17,711 bases of DNA from Lachnospiraceae bacterium (GTDB lineage Bacteria > Bacillota > Clostridia > Lachnospirales > Lachnospiraceae). The stretch's first letter is position 1; each line of letters opens with the position of its first letter. The DNA is taken from NCBI GenBank assembly GCA_024695225.1, contig JAILIO010000203.1, positions 1 through 17,711 on the forward strand. The letters are read 5' to 3'. Below, in pieces: positions 6,835 to 14,106 of this stretch. Below the pieces are notes generated by a model. That model was not told the DNA's origin. It did not search any database and saw only the letters and a program-made list of their open reading frames with translations. The translations under genes were made by a program, and so were the position numbers.

Positions 6835-8014
6835 TATTTATTCCGGAAAGAAAGTACTGATCTGGGGCTATGGCATGGAAGGCCGGTCCACTGAGAATTT
6901 TCTCAGGACACACACACAGCCTGCGGAGATAGCCATATACGAAGGGGACTATGACGAGGAGAGATTCTCGGGCTACGACGTGGTATTCAAAAGCCCGGGT
7001 ATTCCGTATCTGGAAACATTCCCGGGGCTGACCAGCCAGACAGATCTCTTCCTGCAGGTGTTCAGGGACCAGACCGTGGGCATCACCGGGACAAAGGGGA
7101 AGAGCACCGTGTCCGGGATGACATACGAGGCTCTGAAGGCTGCCGGGAAAAAGACGGTGCTTGCGGGCAACATAGGGGTTCCCTGCCTGGACATGTTCGA
7201 CGCTGTGGACGATGACACCATAGTGGTCTTCGAACTTTCCTGTCATCAGCTGATGAATATCACCGTTGCGCCCCATATTTCCCTGATAACAAATCTGTAC
7301 GAGGAGCATCTGGACTATTACGGCACCAGAGAAAAATATTTCGATGCAAAGAGAAATATCTACAGAAAACAAAAGATAGACGACATACTGATAGTGGGTC
7401 CCGACGCCCCTGTGAGGGATATGACCCACGGCACCACCATAGTTTACATACATTCGAGCCAGTTCAAAGGGGAGATGAAGCTTTTGGGCGAGCACAACCG
7501 CTTGAATGCCGCTGCGGCCAGGACTATCTGCGCCATACTGAACGCAAATCTCGGTAAGGTAAATGAGAGCCTGTCCGAATTTACCGGGCTTGAACACAGG
7601 CTGGAGACCGCAGGGGAGTTCGGCGGTCACAAATGGTATGACGATTCCATCTCCACCATAAATGAGTCAGTGATCGCCGCAGTGCAGGCGGTTCCGGATC
7701 TGGGAACCCTGATCATAGGCGGTATGGACAGGGGGATAGATTACTCTCCTCTTGTGTCATTTTTGAATTCCTGGCCCAAGGAACTGAATGTGATCTGCGC
7801 ATATGAGACCGGGGAGCGGATATTCCCGGAACTCAAGGGTCATTGCACCAGAGTGCCGGATCTGGAACATGCGGTGGAAACGGCTTCTGAGATCACTCCT
7901 GAGGGGCTGAGCGTGGTCATGTCCCCCGGAGCCGCGTCCTACACTCACTTCAAGAATTTTGCCGAGAGAGGGGATGTGTTCAAAAGGCTTGTAAGAGAGA
8001 GATATGCGGGTTGA
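6815..8014 (+). CDS. murD2: UDP-MurNAc-L-alanine--L-glutamate ligase MurD2
   Basis: A 399-residue Mur ligase, shorter than canonical MurD (about 440-450). MurD2 adds L-Glu to UDP-MurNAc-L-Ala in the cytosol, making the substrate of MurL. Motifs in order: GTKGKST nucleotide loop (92-98), GNIGVP, ELSCHQL (140-146), EEHLDYYG (163-170), a carbamylated-lysine candidate K179 in FDAKR, GEHNRLNAAAA, GLEHRLE, IIGGMDRGIDYSPL (R306) and the C-terminal SPGAASYTHFKNFAERGDVF. The E. coli MurD D-Glu-binding string DSKATN is DSISTI here (277-282), so the lysine is lost while T281 is kept, consistent with a different amino acid preference. Start ATG 6815 follows GAGGGAG, and the gene overlaps murL by 20 nt. 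L-Glu specificity is inferred from the partner gene. Confidence 0.85.
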   Translation: MKRDFNDIYSGKKVLIWGYGMEGRSTENFLRTHTQPAEIAIYEGDYDEERFSGYDVVFKSPGIPYLETFPGLTSQTDLFLQVFRDQTVGITGTKGKSTVSGMTYEALKAAGKKTVLAGNIGVPCLDMFDAVDDDTIVVFELSCHQLMNITVAPHISLITNLYEEHLDYYGTREKYFDAKRNIYRKQKIDDILIVGPDAPVRDMTHGTTIVYIHSSQFKGEMKLLGEHNRLNAAAARTICAILNANLGKVNESLSEFTGLEHRLETAGEFGGHKWYDDSISTINESVIAAVQAVPDLGTLIIGGMDRGIDYSPLVSFLNSWPKELNVICAYETGERIFPELKGHCTRVPDLEHAVETASEITPEGLSVVMSPGAASYTHFKNFAERGDVFKRLVRERYAG

Positions 8015-8873
8015 ATGTGAACACTTGGACCTTCGGGCCATCGCTTTTTCCGGGCAGTGTTTCAGATGGAAGGAAACCGGAGAGTCCGGGTTTGAGATAC
8101 CGGCATTCGACAGGATTTTACATATAAGAGAAGTTGATGGATGCTTTGACCTTTCCTGCGACGAAGAGGAATACCGGGAGATATGGCATTCCTATCTGGA
8201 CATGGACACGGATTACAAAGCTCTGGATGTAAAGGCCCGTGCCTACGGCGATCCGTTCCTGGACAGCGCTCTTGAGTCAAACCCCGGAGTCAGGATACTG
8301 AGGCAGGATTTCTGGGAAGCTCTCATCAGCTTCCTCATCAGTCAGAATAACAATATCCCAAGGATAAAGAAAAGCATAGACAGGCTTTGCGGCGGCAAGG
8401 TCCATTTCCCGCGTCCCGAGGAGATCATGGAGATGGATCTGAGCGACATGGGGCTGGGCTACAGGGACGAGTACCTGAAGTGCGCAGCCCGCTGGTACCT
8501 GAACGGGAACAGGGACATCTGCGGAAATAAGTGCGCTGAAGGAAATGAAGACATCAACAGTGACAAGGATATGGCCGGAAACAGGGAAATCAACGGGAGC
8601 AGGGACATTCCCGGGAGCCATGACACTGATGGAAACAGGGACATCTGCGGAAATAAGGACCTTGACGAGATAAAGGGCGTGGGCCCCAAGGTGAAGTCCT
8701 GCGTCCTCCTCTACGGCATGCACAGAATGGATGAATGTCCCATGGATACCTGGATGAAACGCATGGTGCGGGAAGTCTATGGCGGGAAGGTACCGGAGTG
8801 GGTTTCGGACGAAAACGCCGGTTATTATCAACAGCTTTGTTTCATGAAGATGAGGGAAGAGGTGGGAAAATGA
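8004..8873 (+). CDS. 8-oxoguanine DNA glycosylase (OGG1 type) with a hexapeptide repeat insert
   Basis: A 289-residue HhH-GPD base-excision enzyme that would remove 8-oxoguanine and nick by beta-lyase. The N-terminal OGG domain carries the family's F-S-G-Q-C-F-R-W string, followed by DFWEALISFLISQNNNIPRIKK. The helix-hairpin-helix has GVGPKVKSC with catalytic lysine K229, and CPMDTWMKR supplies the catalytic aspartate D248. Between the glycosylase helices and the hairpin, residues 168-221 are replaced by nine six-residue repeats of the type GNRDIC, which is unusual for the family. The start overlaps the murD2 end by 11 nt, with GAGAGAGA upstream. The repeat keeps the frame and both catalytic residues, so the enzyme is probably functional, though this is not certain. 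Confidence 0.88.
   Translation: MRVECEHLDLRAIAFSGQCFRWKETGESGFEIPAFDRILHIREVDGCFDLSCDEEEYREIWHSYLDMDTDYKALDVKARAYGDPFLDSALESNPGVRILRQDFWEALISFLISQNNNIPRIKKSIDRLCGGKVHFPRPEEIMEMDLSDMGLGYRDEYLKCAARWYLNGNRDICGNKCAEGNEDINSDKDMAGNREINGSRDIPGSHDTDGNRDICGNKDLDEIKGVGPKVKSCVLLYGMHRMDECPMDTWMKRMVREVYGGKVPEWVSDENAGYYQQLCFMKMREEVGK
8505..8666 (+). repeat. 18-bp tandem repeat (nine units) inside the glycosylase gene
   Basis: Nine consecutive 18-nt units encode GNRDIC, GNKCAE, GNEDIN, SDKDMA, GNREIN, GSRDIP, GSHDTD, GNRDIC and GNKDLD. Units 1 and 8, each with the first nine bases of the following unit (8505-8531 and 8631-8657), are identical at 26 of 27 bases. Inner units are more diverged. The period is a multiple of three, so gain or loss of units keeps the frame open. 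Confidence 0.88.
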
Positions 8874-8874
8874 T

Positions 8875-10251
8875 ATGGACGGCATAACACCCGGGACAAA
8901 ACAGGGGGACATGCAGCCCTGCGGACCCGATCATTTTCCGGCTTTCCCTGAAGGATTTCCCGAAAGGATGCGGGAACTTTTAGGCGATGAATACCCTGAT
9001 TTCCTTTCGTCCTACAGCGATCCTCCTGTAAGGTCGCTTAAGATCAACACACTGAGAAAGCCCGAGGGGTTTTCGCCTTCATTTGTGCTTGAGGATCCGG
9101 AGGCCGTGACCTGGGAAGATGAGGCGTGGTACATAGGAGAAGGGGAGAGACCGGGGCTGGATCCCCTGCATATGGCGGGGGCATATTATATCCAGGAAGC
9201 AAGCGCCATGAGGGTGGTGCCTGAACTGGATGTGAGGCCCGGGATGAGGGTGCTGGATCTGTGCGCAGCCCCCGGGGGGAAGAGCGTACAGACAGCCATG
9301 AGGCTCAGGGGAGAAGGACTCCTTGTATCTGCGGAGCCTGTGCCTGCAAGGGCAAAGGTTCTCGCTCAGAATATCGAGCGCATGGGGATATGGAACGCCT
9401 GCGTGCTGAACGCAGGGCCCGATGAGGTCTGCCCCGGGTTTCCGGGATTCTTTGACAGGGTGCTGGTGGATGCCCCCTGCTCCGGGGAAGGGATGTTCAG
9501 AAAAAATCCGGAAGCCATGGGGGAATGGAGTGTGGACAATGTACGCATGTGCGCAGAAAGGCAGAGAGCCATTCTGGAGCAGGCGGTGAAAGCGCTTAAA
9601 CCCGGGGGGAGACTGGTGTATTCCACCTGCACATACGAACGGGAAGAAGACGAGGAACAGGCCCTTTGGCTGTCATCTGCAACAGAACTTGAACTGGTTG
9701 GAGAGGGCAGGATCATGCCTCACAGGCAAAGAGGCGAGGGACAGTATTTTGCGGCCTTTGAGTTTCGGGAGAAAGGAGAGAGGGAGAAGTCCTTTGAACC
9801 CTATATCCCACATGAAGGGTCTGAGGGCGATCCTGCGGTCATCAGGAAAACCCTGGATCTGATAAATGAAAACCTGGCAAAACCACTGCCCCGGGGGAGG
9901 ATCGTATGCAGTCAAAAAGGAAACCATGTGTATCTGTCTCCTGTGGGGGCCGGAATGTTAAAGGGCCTCAGGGTTCAGAGAGAGGGACTTCCCCTGGTCG
10001 ATGTCGATAAATACGGGAGATATAACCTGTCCCATTCCCTTGCAATGTTTTTGAGGCCCGGCGATACTCTCAGATCGTATGAGATGAACCCGGATGAGGC
10101 AAGGGCTTTTCTCCACGGAGATGTGGTCCGGGGAGTTGAAAAGGGAAATGACGGCATGACCCTCATGTGCTTCAGGGGATTTTCCATGGGATGGGGCTCA
10201 AAAAAAGGAAATATTATCAAAAACCATCTTCCAAAGGGGCTGAGAACGTGA
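8875..10251 (+). CDS. RsmF-like rRNA m5C methyltransferase (NOL1/NOP2/Sun family)
   Basis: A 458-residue RNA cytosine-5 methyltransferase. The SAM-binding motif CAAPGGKS is at 130-137, motif IV DAPCSGEGMFRK at 199-210 (C202) and motif VI STCTYE at 250-255 (C252, expected nucleophile). The C-terminal part (about 325-445) resembles the RsmF/PUA-like RNA-binding region, so the target is probably 16S rRNA; the exact site cannot be told from sequence. Start ATG 8875 lies 1 nt after the glycosylase stop, with GAGGTGGG about 8 nt upstream. An in-frame ATG at 8911 has a G-rich stretch too close to serve well. It is the last gene of the amrB-to-rsmF operon. Confidence 0.88.
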   Translation: MDGITPGTKQGDMQPCGPDHFPAFPEGFPERMRELLGDEYPDFLSSYSDPPVRSLKINTLRKPEGFSPSFVLEDPEAVTWEDEAWYIGEGERPGLDPLHMAGAYYIQEASAMRVVPELDVRPGMRVLDLCAAPGGKSVQTAMRLRGEGLLVSAEPVPARAKVLAQNIERMGIWNACVLNAGPDEVCPGFPGFFDRVLVDAPCSGEGMFRKNPEAMGEWSVDNVRMCAERQRAILEQAVKALKPGGRLVYSTCTYEREEDEEQALWLSSATELELVGEGRIMPHRQRGEGQYFAAFEFREKGEREKSFEPYIPHEGSEGDPAVIRKTLDLINENLAKPLPRGRIVCSQKGNHVYLSPVGAGMLKGLRVQREGLPLVDVDKYGRYNLSHSLAMFLRPGDTLRSYEMNPDEARAFLHGDVVRGVEKGNDGMTLMCFRGFSMGWGSKKGNIIKNHLPKGLRT

Positions 10252-10257
10252 TAAAAT
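10229..10257 (+). promoter_or_regulatory. Weak candidate promoter for vanY-tgt
   Basis: TTCCAA (10229-10234), 17 bp, TAAAAT (10252-10257). The -10 matches five of six but the -35 only three. It spans the end of the preceding methyltransferase gene and would leave a leader of roughly 58 nt. There is no terminator between the two genes, so read-through is also possible. Confidence 0.25.
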
Positions 10258-10321
10258 ATCTTGTCGTGCACAATATGTAGGATTATTTGTTTTTGGATGC
10301 ACAGCATGAGGACCGGAGAAT

Positions 10322-11251
10322 TTGAATTACAGTTTTGAGGAAAAACTCCTTTCTGTTTACAAGCAGTTTGTGAAGAAGCACGGGATGCGCCATCTGGCGG
10401 CCTTTGTCTTGAGCTTCCCGCTGATTGCCTACAGACTTGTGCGCTATTTTTCAAGAAATTCGAAACGTTTTCTCGCCATTGCTTTTTCCGTTCTCGTTTT
10501 TTCCTTAAGTCTGAGCTTTACCGATGCTGCGGGGGCGGAAGAAATGAAAGCACACGCTGATGCAGCAGCCATTCCCGACACAGGAGTTTGGACCGAGGAT
10601 GAGGATTTCCTGAGCAACCTTGGGAATCGTGGCAGCGGGGATACGGCTTCCTCAAATGTGATAAATAATGGCAAGGAATTCTCTTCAGGCGATTGGAAAC
10701 TGATCCTGGTAAATAAGCAGCATCCCATTCCCGATGGCTACGAGGTGACTCTGGGAACCCTTAACGGATGGCAGAGATGCGATGAGAGGATCATCCCCGA
10801 CATAAAGGAAATGGTTTCTGCGGCTTCGGAAGACGGCCTGAAACTGGTGATAGCTTCCCCCTACAGGGAGAACGACAGGCAGGAGATGCTCTTTGGCAGG
10901 AAGATAAAGAATTACATGGCAGTCGGCATGTCCTACATAGACGCCTACAAGAAAGCATCTCAGGCGGTCACGGTGCCCGGCGCCAGCGAACATGAGATAG
11001 GACTTGCTCTTGATATAATCAGTCCCACCTACAGGTCTCTGAACGAAGGCTTCGAGGATACCCCCGAAGGCAAATGGCTTGCGGAAAACTCCTGGAAGTA
11101 CGGGTTTATTTTAAGGTATCCCAAGGGAAGGGAGCACATCACCAGCATCGAATACGAACCCTGGCACTTCCGCTATGTGGGCGCAGATGCTGCAAAGGTG
11201 ATGTACGAAGAAAAACTTACTCTGGAAGAATTCTGGGACAAATATCTCTGA
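10322..11251 (+). CDS. VanY/M15B-type D-alanyl-D-alanine carboxypeptidase
   Basis: A 309-residue zinc peptidase of peptidase family M15B, expected to trim the terminal D-Ala from peptidoglycan stem peptides outside the membrane. The zinc ligands are in SEHEIGLALD (H224, D231) and EPWHFRYVG (H282, with E279 as probable general base). The N-terminus has two hydrophobic stretches (about 24-40 and 50-67). The second ends near an Ala-Gly-Ala, so it is a signal peptide or membrane anchor. A low-complexity linker (about 75-120) leads to the catalytic domain. The start is TTG 10322 with GAGGA 9 nt upstream; ATG 10385 is an alternative. The stop overlaps the tgt start by one base. Its wall role echoes murL-murD2 upstream. 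Confidence 0.87.
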   Translation: MNYSFEEKLLSVYKQFVKKHGMRHLAAFVLSFPLIAYRLVRYFSRNSKRFLAIAFSVLVFSLSLSFTDAAGAEEMKAHADAAAIPDTGVWTEDEDFLSNLGNRGSGDTASSNVINNGKEFSSGDWKLILVNKQHPIPDGYEVTLGTLNGWQRCDERIIPDIKEMVSAASEDGLKLVIASPYRENDRQEMLFGRKIKNYMAVGMSYIDAYKKASQAVTVPGASEHEIGLALDIISPTYRSLNEGFEDTPEGKWLAENSWKYGFILRYPKGREHITSIEYEPWHFRYVGADAAKVMYEEKLTLEEFWDKYL

Positions 11252-12396
11252 TGGACAGTTCAGCTTCATATAAAGTTATAAAAAAGAACGGTATGGCGAA
11301 GAGGGCTCATTTTGCCACGGCCCATGGAACTGTGGAAACCCCTCTCTTCATGAATGTGGCCACCGCAGGCGCCATAAAGGGCGGGATCTCATCCGCAGAT
11401 CTCGAGGAGATAGGCACCCAGGTGGCTCTTTGCAATACATATCACATGCATGTGAGGACCGGGGACGAGACGGTGCGTGAGCTGGGCGGGATAAGGCGCC
11501 TTATGGACTGGAAAGGTCCTGTGCTCACGGATTCCGGAGGATTCCAGGTCTTTTCTCTTTCAAAACTCAGAAATATAAAAGAAGAAGGCGTCACCTTCAG
11601 ATCCCATGTGGACGGGGCTCTGATATTCATGGGGCCTGAAGAGAGCATGAGGATACAGTCCAATCTGGGCTCCACCATAGCCATGGCTTTCGATGAATGT
11701 CCAAATTCCATGTCCGAGTACGGGTATGTGAAGGAGTCTGTGGCCAGGACCGAAAGATGGCTCATCAGATGCAGGGATGAGATGAAACGCCTGAAGGAGA
11801 TGCCTGATACCGTGAACAGGGATCAGCTTTTATTTGGCATAAATCAGGGCGCTGTCTTTAACGATATCCGGATGGATAACGCGGACAGGATATCTGAACT
11901 GGATCTGGACGGTTACGCTGTGGGCGGTCTGGCTGTGGGAGAGACTGCAGAGCAGATGTACGATGTGCTGGACCATGTGGTGCCTCATCTCCCGGAAAAC
12001 AAGCCGGTGTATCTGATGGGGGTCGGAACCCCCGAAAACATACTGGAAGCCGTGTACCGAGGAGTCGATTTCTTTGACTGCGTGTACCCCTGCAGGAATG
12101 GCAGGCATGGCCACGTGTATACATTTAAAGGAAAGATAAATATCCACAACGCCAGGTTCACAAAAGACATGTCTCCGCTGGAAGAAGGCTGCGACTGTCC
12201 TGTCTGCAGACGGTATTCACGGGCATACATAAGGCATCTCTTCGTGGCAAGGGAGATGCTGGGTATGAGGTTATGCGCACTTCATAATCTTTATTTTTAC
12301 AACAGGCTCATGTCTGAGATCAGAAAAGCGATAGAGGAAGACAGATACGAGAGTTTTATGAAGGAAACCCTTGAAGGTTTGAAGGGACCGGCTTAA
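11251..12396 (+). CDS. tgt: tRNA-guanine transglycosylase
   Basis: A 381-residue bacterial-type TGT, which exchanges G34 of GUN-anticodon tRNAs for a queuosine precursor. The base-recognition aspartate D94 is in LTDSGGFQVFS. The nucleophile is D276 in FFDCVYPCRNGRHGH, where the usual PTR/PSR reads PCR. The zinc site is complete: C314, C316 and C319 in CDCPVC, and H345 in ALHNLYFY. Start ATG 11251 overlaps the carboxypeptidase stop (TGATG), so translation is probably coupled. The frame is open upstream to 11074, but that part lies inside the carboxypeptidase gene. No queuosine synthesis genes are in the window, so the cell may make or salvage the precursor elsewhere. Confidence 0.95.
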   Translation: MDSSASYKVIKKNGMAKRAHFATAHGTVETPLFMNVATAGAIKGGISSADLEEIGTQVALCNTYHMHVRTGDETVRELGGIRRLMDWKGPVLTDSGGFQVFSLSKLRNIKEEGVTFRSHVDGALIFMGPEESMRIQSNLGSTIAMAFDECPNSMSEYGYVKESVARTERWLIRCRDEMKRLKEMPDTVNRDQLLFGINQGAVFNDIRMDNADRISELDLDGYAVGGLAVGETAEQMYDVLDHVVPHLPENKPVYLMGVGTPENILEAVYRGVDFFDCVYPCRNGRHGHVYTFKGKINIHNARFTKDMSPLEEGCDCPVCRRYSRAYIRHLFVAREMLGMRLCALHNLYFYNRLMSEIRKAIEEDRYESFMKETLEGLKGPA

Positions 12397-12401
12397 AAAT
12401 C

Positions 12402-12429
12402 TTGCCTGTATATGCAGGCTTGTGATAAT
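12402..12429 (+). promoter_or_regulatory. Candidate extended -10 promoter upstream of yajC
   Basis: TTGCCT (12402-12407), 16 bp, GATAAT (12424-12429), with a TG dinucleotide one base before the -10 (TGTGATAAT). It would start RNA near 12436, so the 38-bp repeat array would lie wholly in the leader of the yajC-leuB-ilvD transcript. A short inverted repeat GCCTG/CAGGC lies inside the spacer. Confidence 0.35.
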
Positions 12430-12478
12430 ATCTGTTTCATGTTGTTTTTTTAAACGATATATTATGTTGATACAGCAG

Positions 12479-12660
12479 GACACGCCGGATATGCGGGATC
12501 CTGCAGAGTAACGGCGGGACACGCGGATATGCGGGATCCTGCAGAGTAGCGGCAGGACGCGCGGATATGCGGGATCCTGCAGAGTAACAGCGGGACACGC
12601 GGATATGCGGGATCCTGCAGAGTAACAGCAGGACATGCGGATCCCTGCTAAGTAAACAGG
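12479..12660 (+). repeat. Tandem array of 38-bp units between tgt and yajC
   Basis: Units start at 12479 (39 bp, one extra C), 12518, 12556 and 12594 (38 bp each). A degenerate 29-bp unit at 12632-12660 has lost about 9 bp. Units 2-4 share an identical 26-bp core containing the adjoining BamHI and PstI palindromes GGATCCTGCAG. GCAGGA at the end of some units can pair with TCCTGC in the next, so the RNA could form a row of hairpins. There are no unique spacers, so it is not CRISPR. The period is not a multiple of three, so it is not coding. Confidence 0.9.
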
Positions 12661-12670
12661 AGGTAGATAA

Positions 12671-13003
12671 ATGAATACTATGTTGTTGAATGCCGGCGGA
12701 GCCATGGGAGGGACGGGAGGTTCCCTCATACTAATAGTATATTTCGTAGTCATAGTGGGATTTATGTATTTCGTGATGATCAGGCCCCAGAAAAAAGAGC
12801 AGAAGAGGCTTTCTGCCATGCTTTCAGCCCTTGAGGAAGGGGATGCGGTCCTGACCACCAGCGGTTTTTACGGCGTTGTAAAGAGCATTTCCGACGATAC
12901 GGTCATAGTTGAGTTCGGAAGCAACAAGAACTGCCGCATACCCATGCAGAAGAGCGCCATTGTCCAGGTTGAGAAGCCCGGAGAGAACAAGGCAGCATCC
13001 TGA
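12671..13003 (+). CDS. yajC: Preprotein translocase accessory subunit YajC
   Basis: A 110-residue single-pass membrane protein that associates with SecDF-YidC near the Sec channel. A Gly-rich N-terminus, one membrane segment (about 17-37), then the family signature MIRPQKKEQKRLSAML, followed by a small soluble domain (ALEEGDAVLTTSGFYGVVKSI). The ribosome binding site AGGAGG (12658-12663, spacing 7) partly falls in the last degenerate repeat unit. tgt-yajC is a common bacterial gene order. leuB follows after 14 nt, so yajC probably shares its transcript with the branched-chain amino acid genes. Confidence 0.95.
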   Translation: MNTMLLNAGGAMGGTGGSLILIVYFVVIVGFMYFVMIRPQKKEQKRLSAMLSALEEGDAVLTTSGFYGVVKSISDDTVIVEFGSNKNCRIPMQKSAIVQVEKPGENKAAS

Positions 13004-13017
13004 AAGGAGTGATACAG

Positions 13018-14106
13018 ATGGATCTCAGGATCGGACTGATAAGAGGAGACGGGATAGGCCCGGAGATCGTGGAGCAGACGGTACGGGTTTTAGACGCTGT
13101 ACTTGGGAAATACGGGCACAGCGCCGTATACACAGACATAATGATGGGGGGATGTTCCATAGATAAATACGGAGAGCCTCTCACAAAGGAAGCCATAGCT
13201 TCGGCAAAGGAGCAGGACGCCGTGCTGATGGGGTCCATCGGAGGCGATGCTGCGGTATCCCCCTGGTATAAACTGCCCCCTGAAAAGAGACCGGAGGCAG
13301 GGCTTTTGGGCATCAGAAAGGCCCTGGGACTTTTTGCAAATCTGAGGCCCGCATGGCTCTATGACTCTCTTTCCGCCGCATGCCCTCTCAGACAGGACAT
13401 AGCGGGAAAAGGGTTCGATCTGCTGATCATGAGAGAACTGACAGGGGGACTTTATTTCGGTGAGCGGAAGACCGTAAATGAAGGCGGTATCAGGATGGCC
13501 ACCGACACCCTGACATACAGCGATGCAGAGATCAGGCGCATCGCCATAAAAGCTTTTGAGACTGCAAAGAAGAGAAGGAATAAAGTGACCAGCGTGGACA
13601 AGGCAAATGTGCTGGATTCATCAAGGCTCTGGAGAGCAGTGGTGGATGAGGTGGCAAAGGATTACCCCGAAGTCACCCTGGAACACATGCTGGTGGACAA
13701 CTGCGCCATGCAGCTTGTGAGAGATCCCGCACAGTTTGATGTGGTGCTGACCGAGAACATGTTTGGGGATATCCTGTCGGATGAAGCCAGTATGCTGACA
13801 GGTTCCATTGGGATGCTCCCCTCCGCGTCACTAAACGAAACCAGATTTGGCGTGTACGAGCCCAGCCACGGTTCGGCCCCTGACATCGCGGGCAAGAACG
13901 TGGCAAATCCAATGGCTACCGTCCTGTCGATGGCTATGATGCTCAGGTACTCATTTGACCTGGATACGGAGGCGGATGCTGTTGAGAACGCTGTAAAGGC
14001 AGTCCTTGATAAGGGAATAAGGACAGGGGATATCATGTCTGAGGGATGTGAGCGCGTCACATGTTCCGGCATGGGTGATGCCCTGGTGAAAGAGGTGGAG
14101 AGATGA
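13018..14106 (+). CDS. leuB: 3-isopropylmalate dehydrogenase
   Basis: A 362-residue LeuB of the isocitrate/isopropylmalate dehydrogenase family. It oxidises and decarboxylates 3-isopropylmalate with NAD+ in leucine synthesis. Visible signatures: IRGDGIGPEIVEQ at the N-terminus, LLGIRKALGLFANLRP, MRELTGGLYFGE, the VDKANVL loop, the metal- and substrate-binding NMFGDILSDEASMLTGSIGMLPSASL, and EPSHGSAPDIAGKNVANP. ATG 13018 is preferred because AGGAG (13004-13008) is 9 nt upstream. A GTG at 13009 is in frame but too close to it. The stop overlaps ilvD by four bases (ATGA). leuA, leuC and leuD are not in the window. Confidence 0.96.
   Translation: MDLRIGLIRGDGIGPEIVEQTVRVLDAVLGKYGHSAVYTDIMMGGCSIDKYGEPLTKEAIASAKEQDAVLMGSIGGDAAVSPWYKLPPEKRPEAGLLGIRKALGLFANLRPAWLYDSLSAACPLRQDIAGKGFDLLIMRELTGGLYFGERKTVNEGGIRMATDTLTYSDAEIRRIAIKAFETAKKRRNKVTSVDKANVLDSSRLWRAVVDEVAKDYPEVTLEHMLVDNCAMQLVRDPAQFDVVLTENMFGDILSDEASMLTGSIGMLPSASLNETRFGVYEPSHGSAPDIAGKNVANPMATVLSMAMMLRYSFDLDTEADAVENAVKAVLDKGIRTGDIMSEGCERVTCSGMGDALVKEVER

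Noticed and set aside
6746..7630. 294-codon open frame on the minus strand
   Set aside because: Antisense to murD2, a clear Mur ligase. Composition is that of a shadow frame.
11074..11250. Upstream extension of tgt by 59 codons
   Set aside because: This is the second frame of the carboxypeptidase gene. TGT proteins start near the ATG at 11251, which overlaps the upstream stop.
12402..12418. GCCTG/CAGGC hairpin as terminator of tgt
   Set aside because: The stem is only about 5 bp and no T-run follows. The sequence fits better as part of a candidate promoter.
12479..12660. CRISPR array
   Set aside because: The 38-bp units abut directly with no unique spacers, and there are no cas genes.
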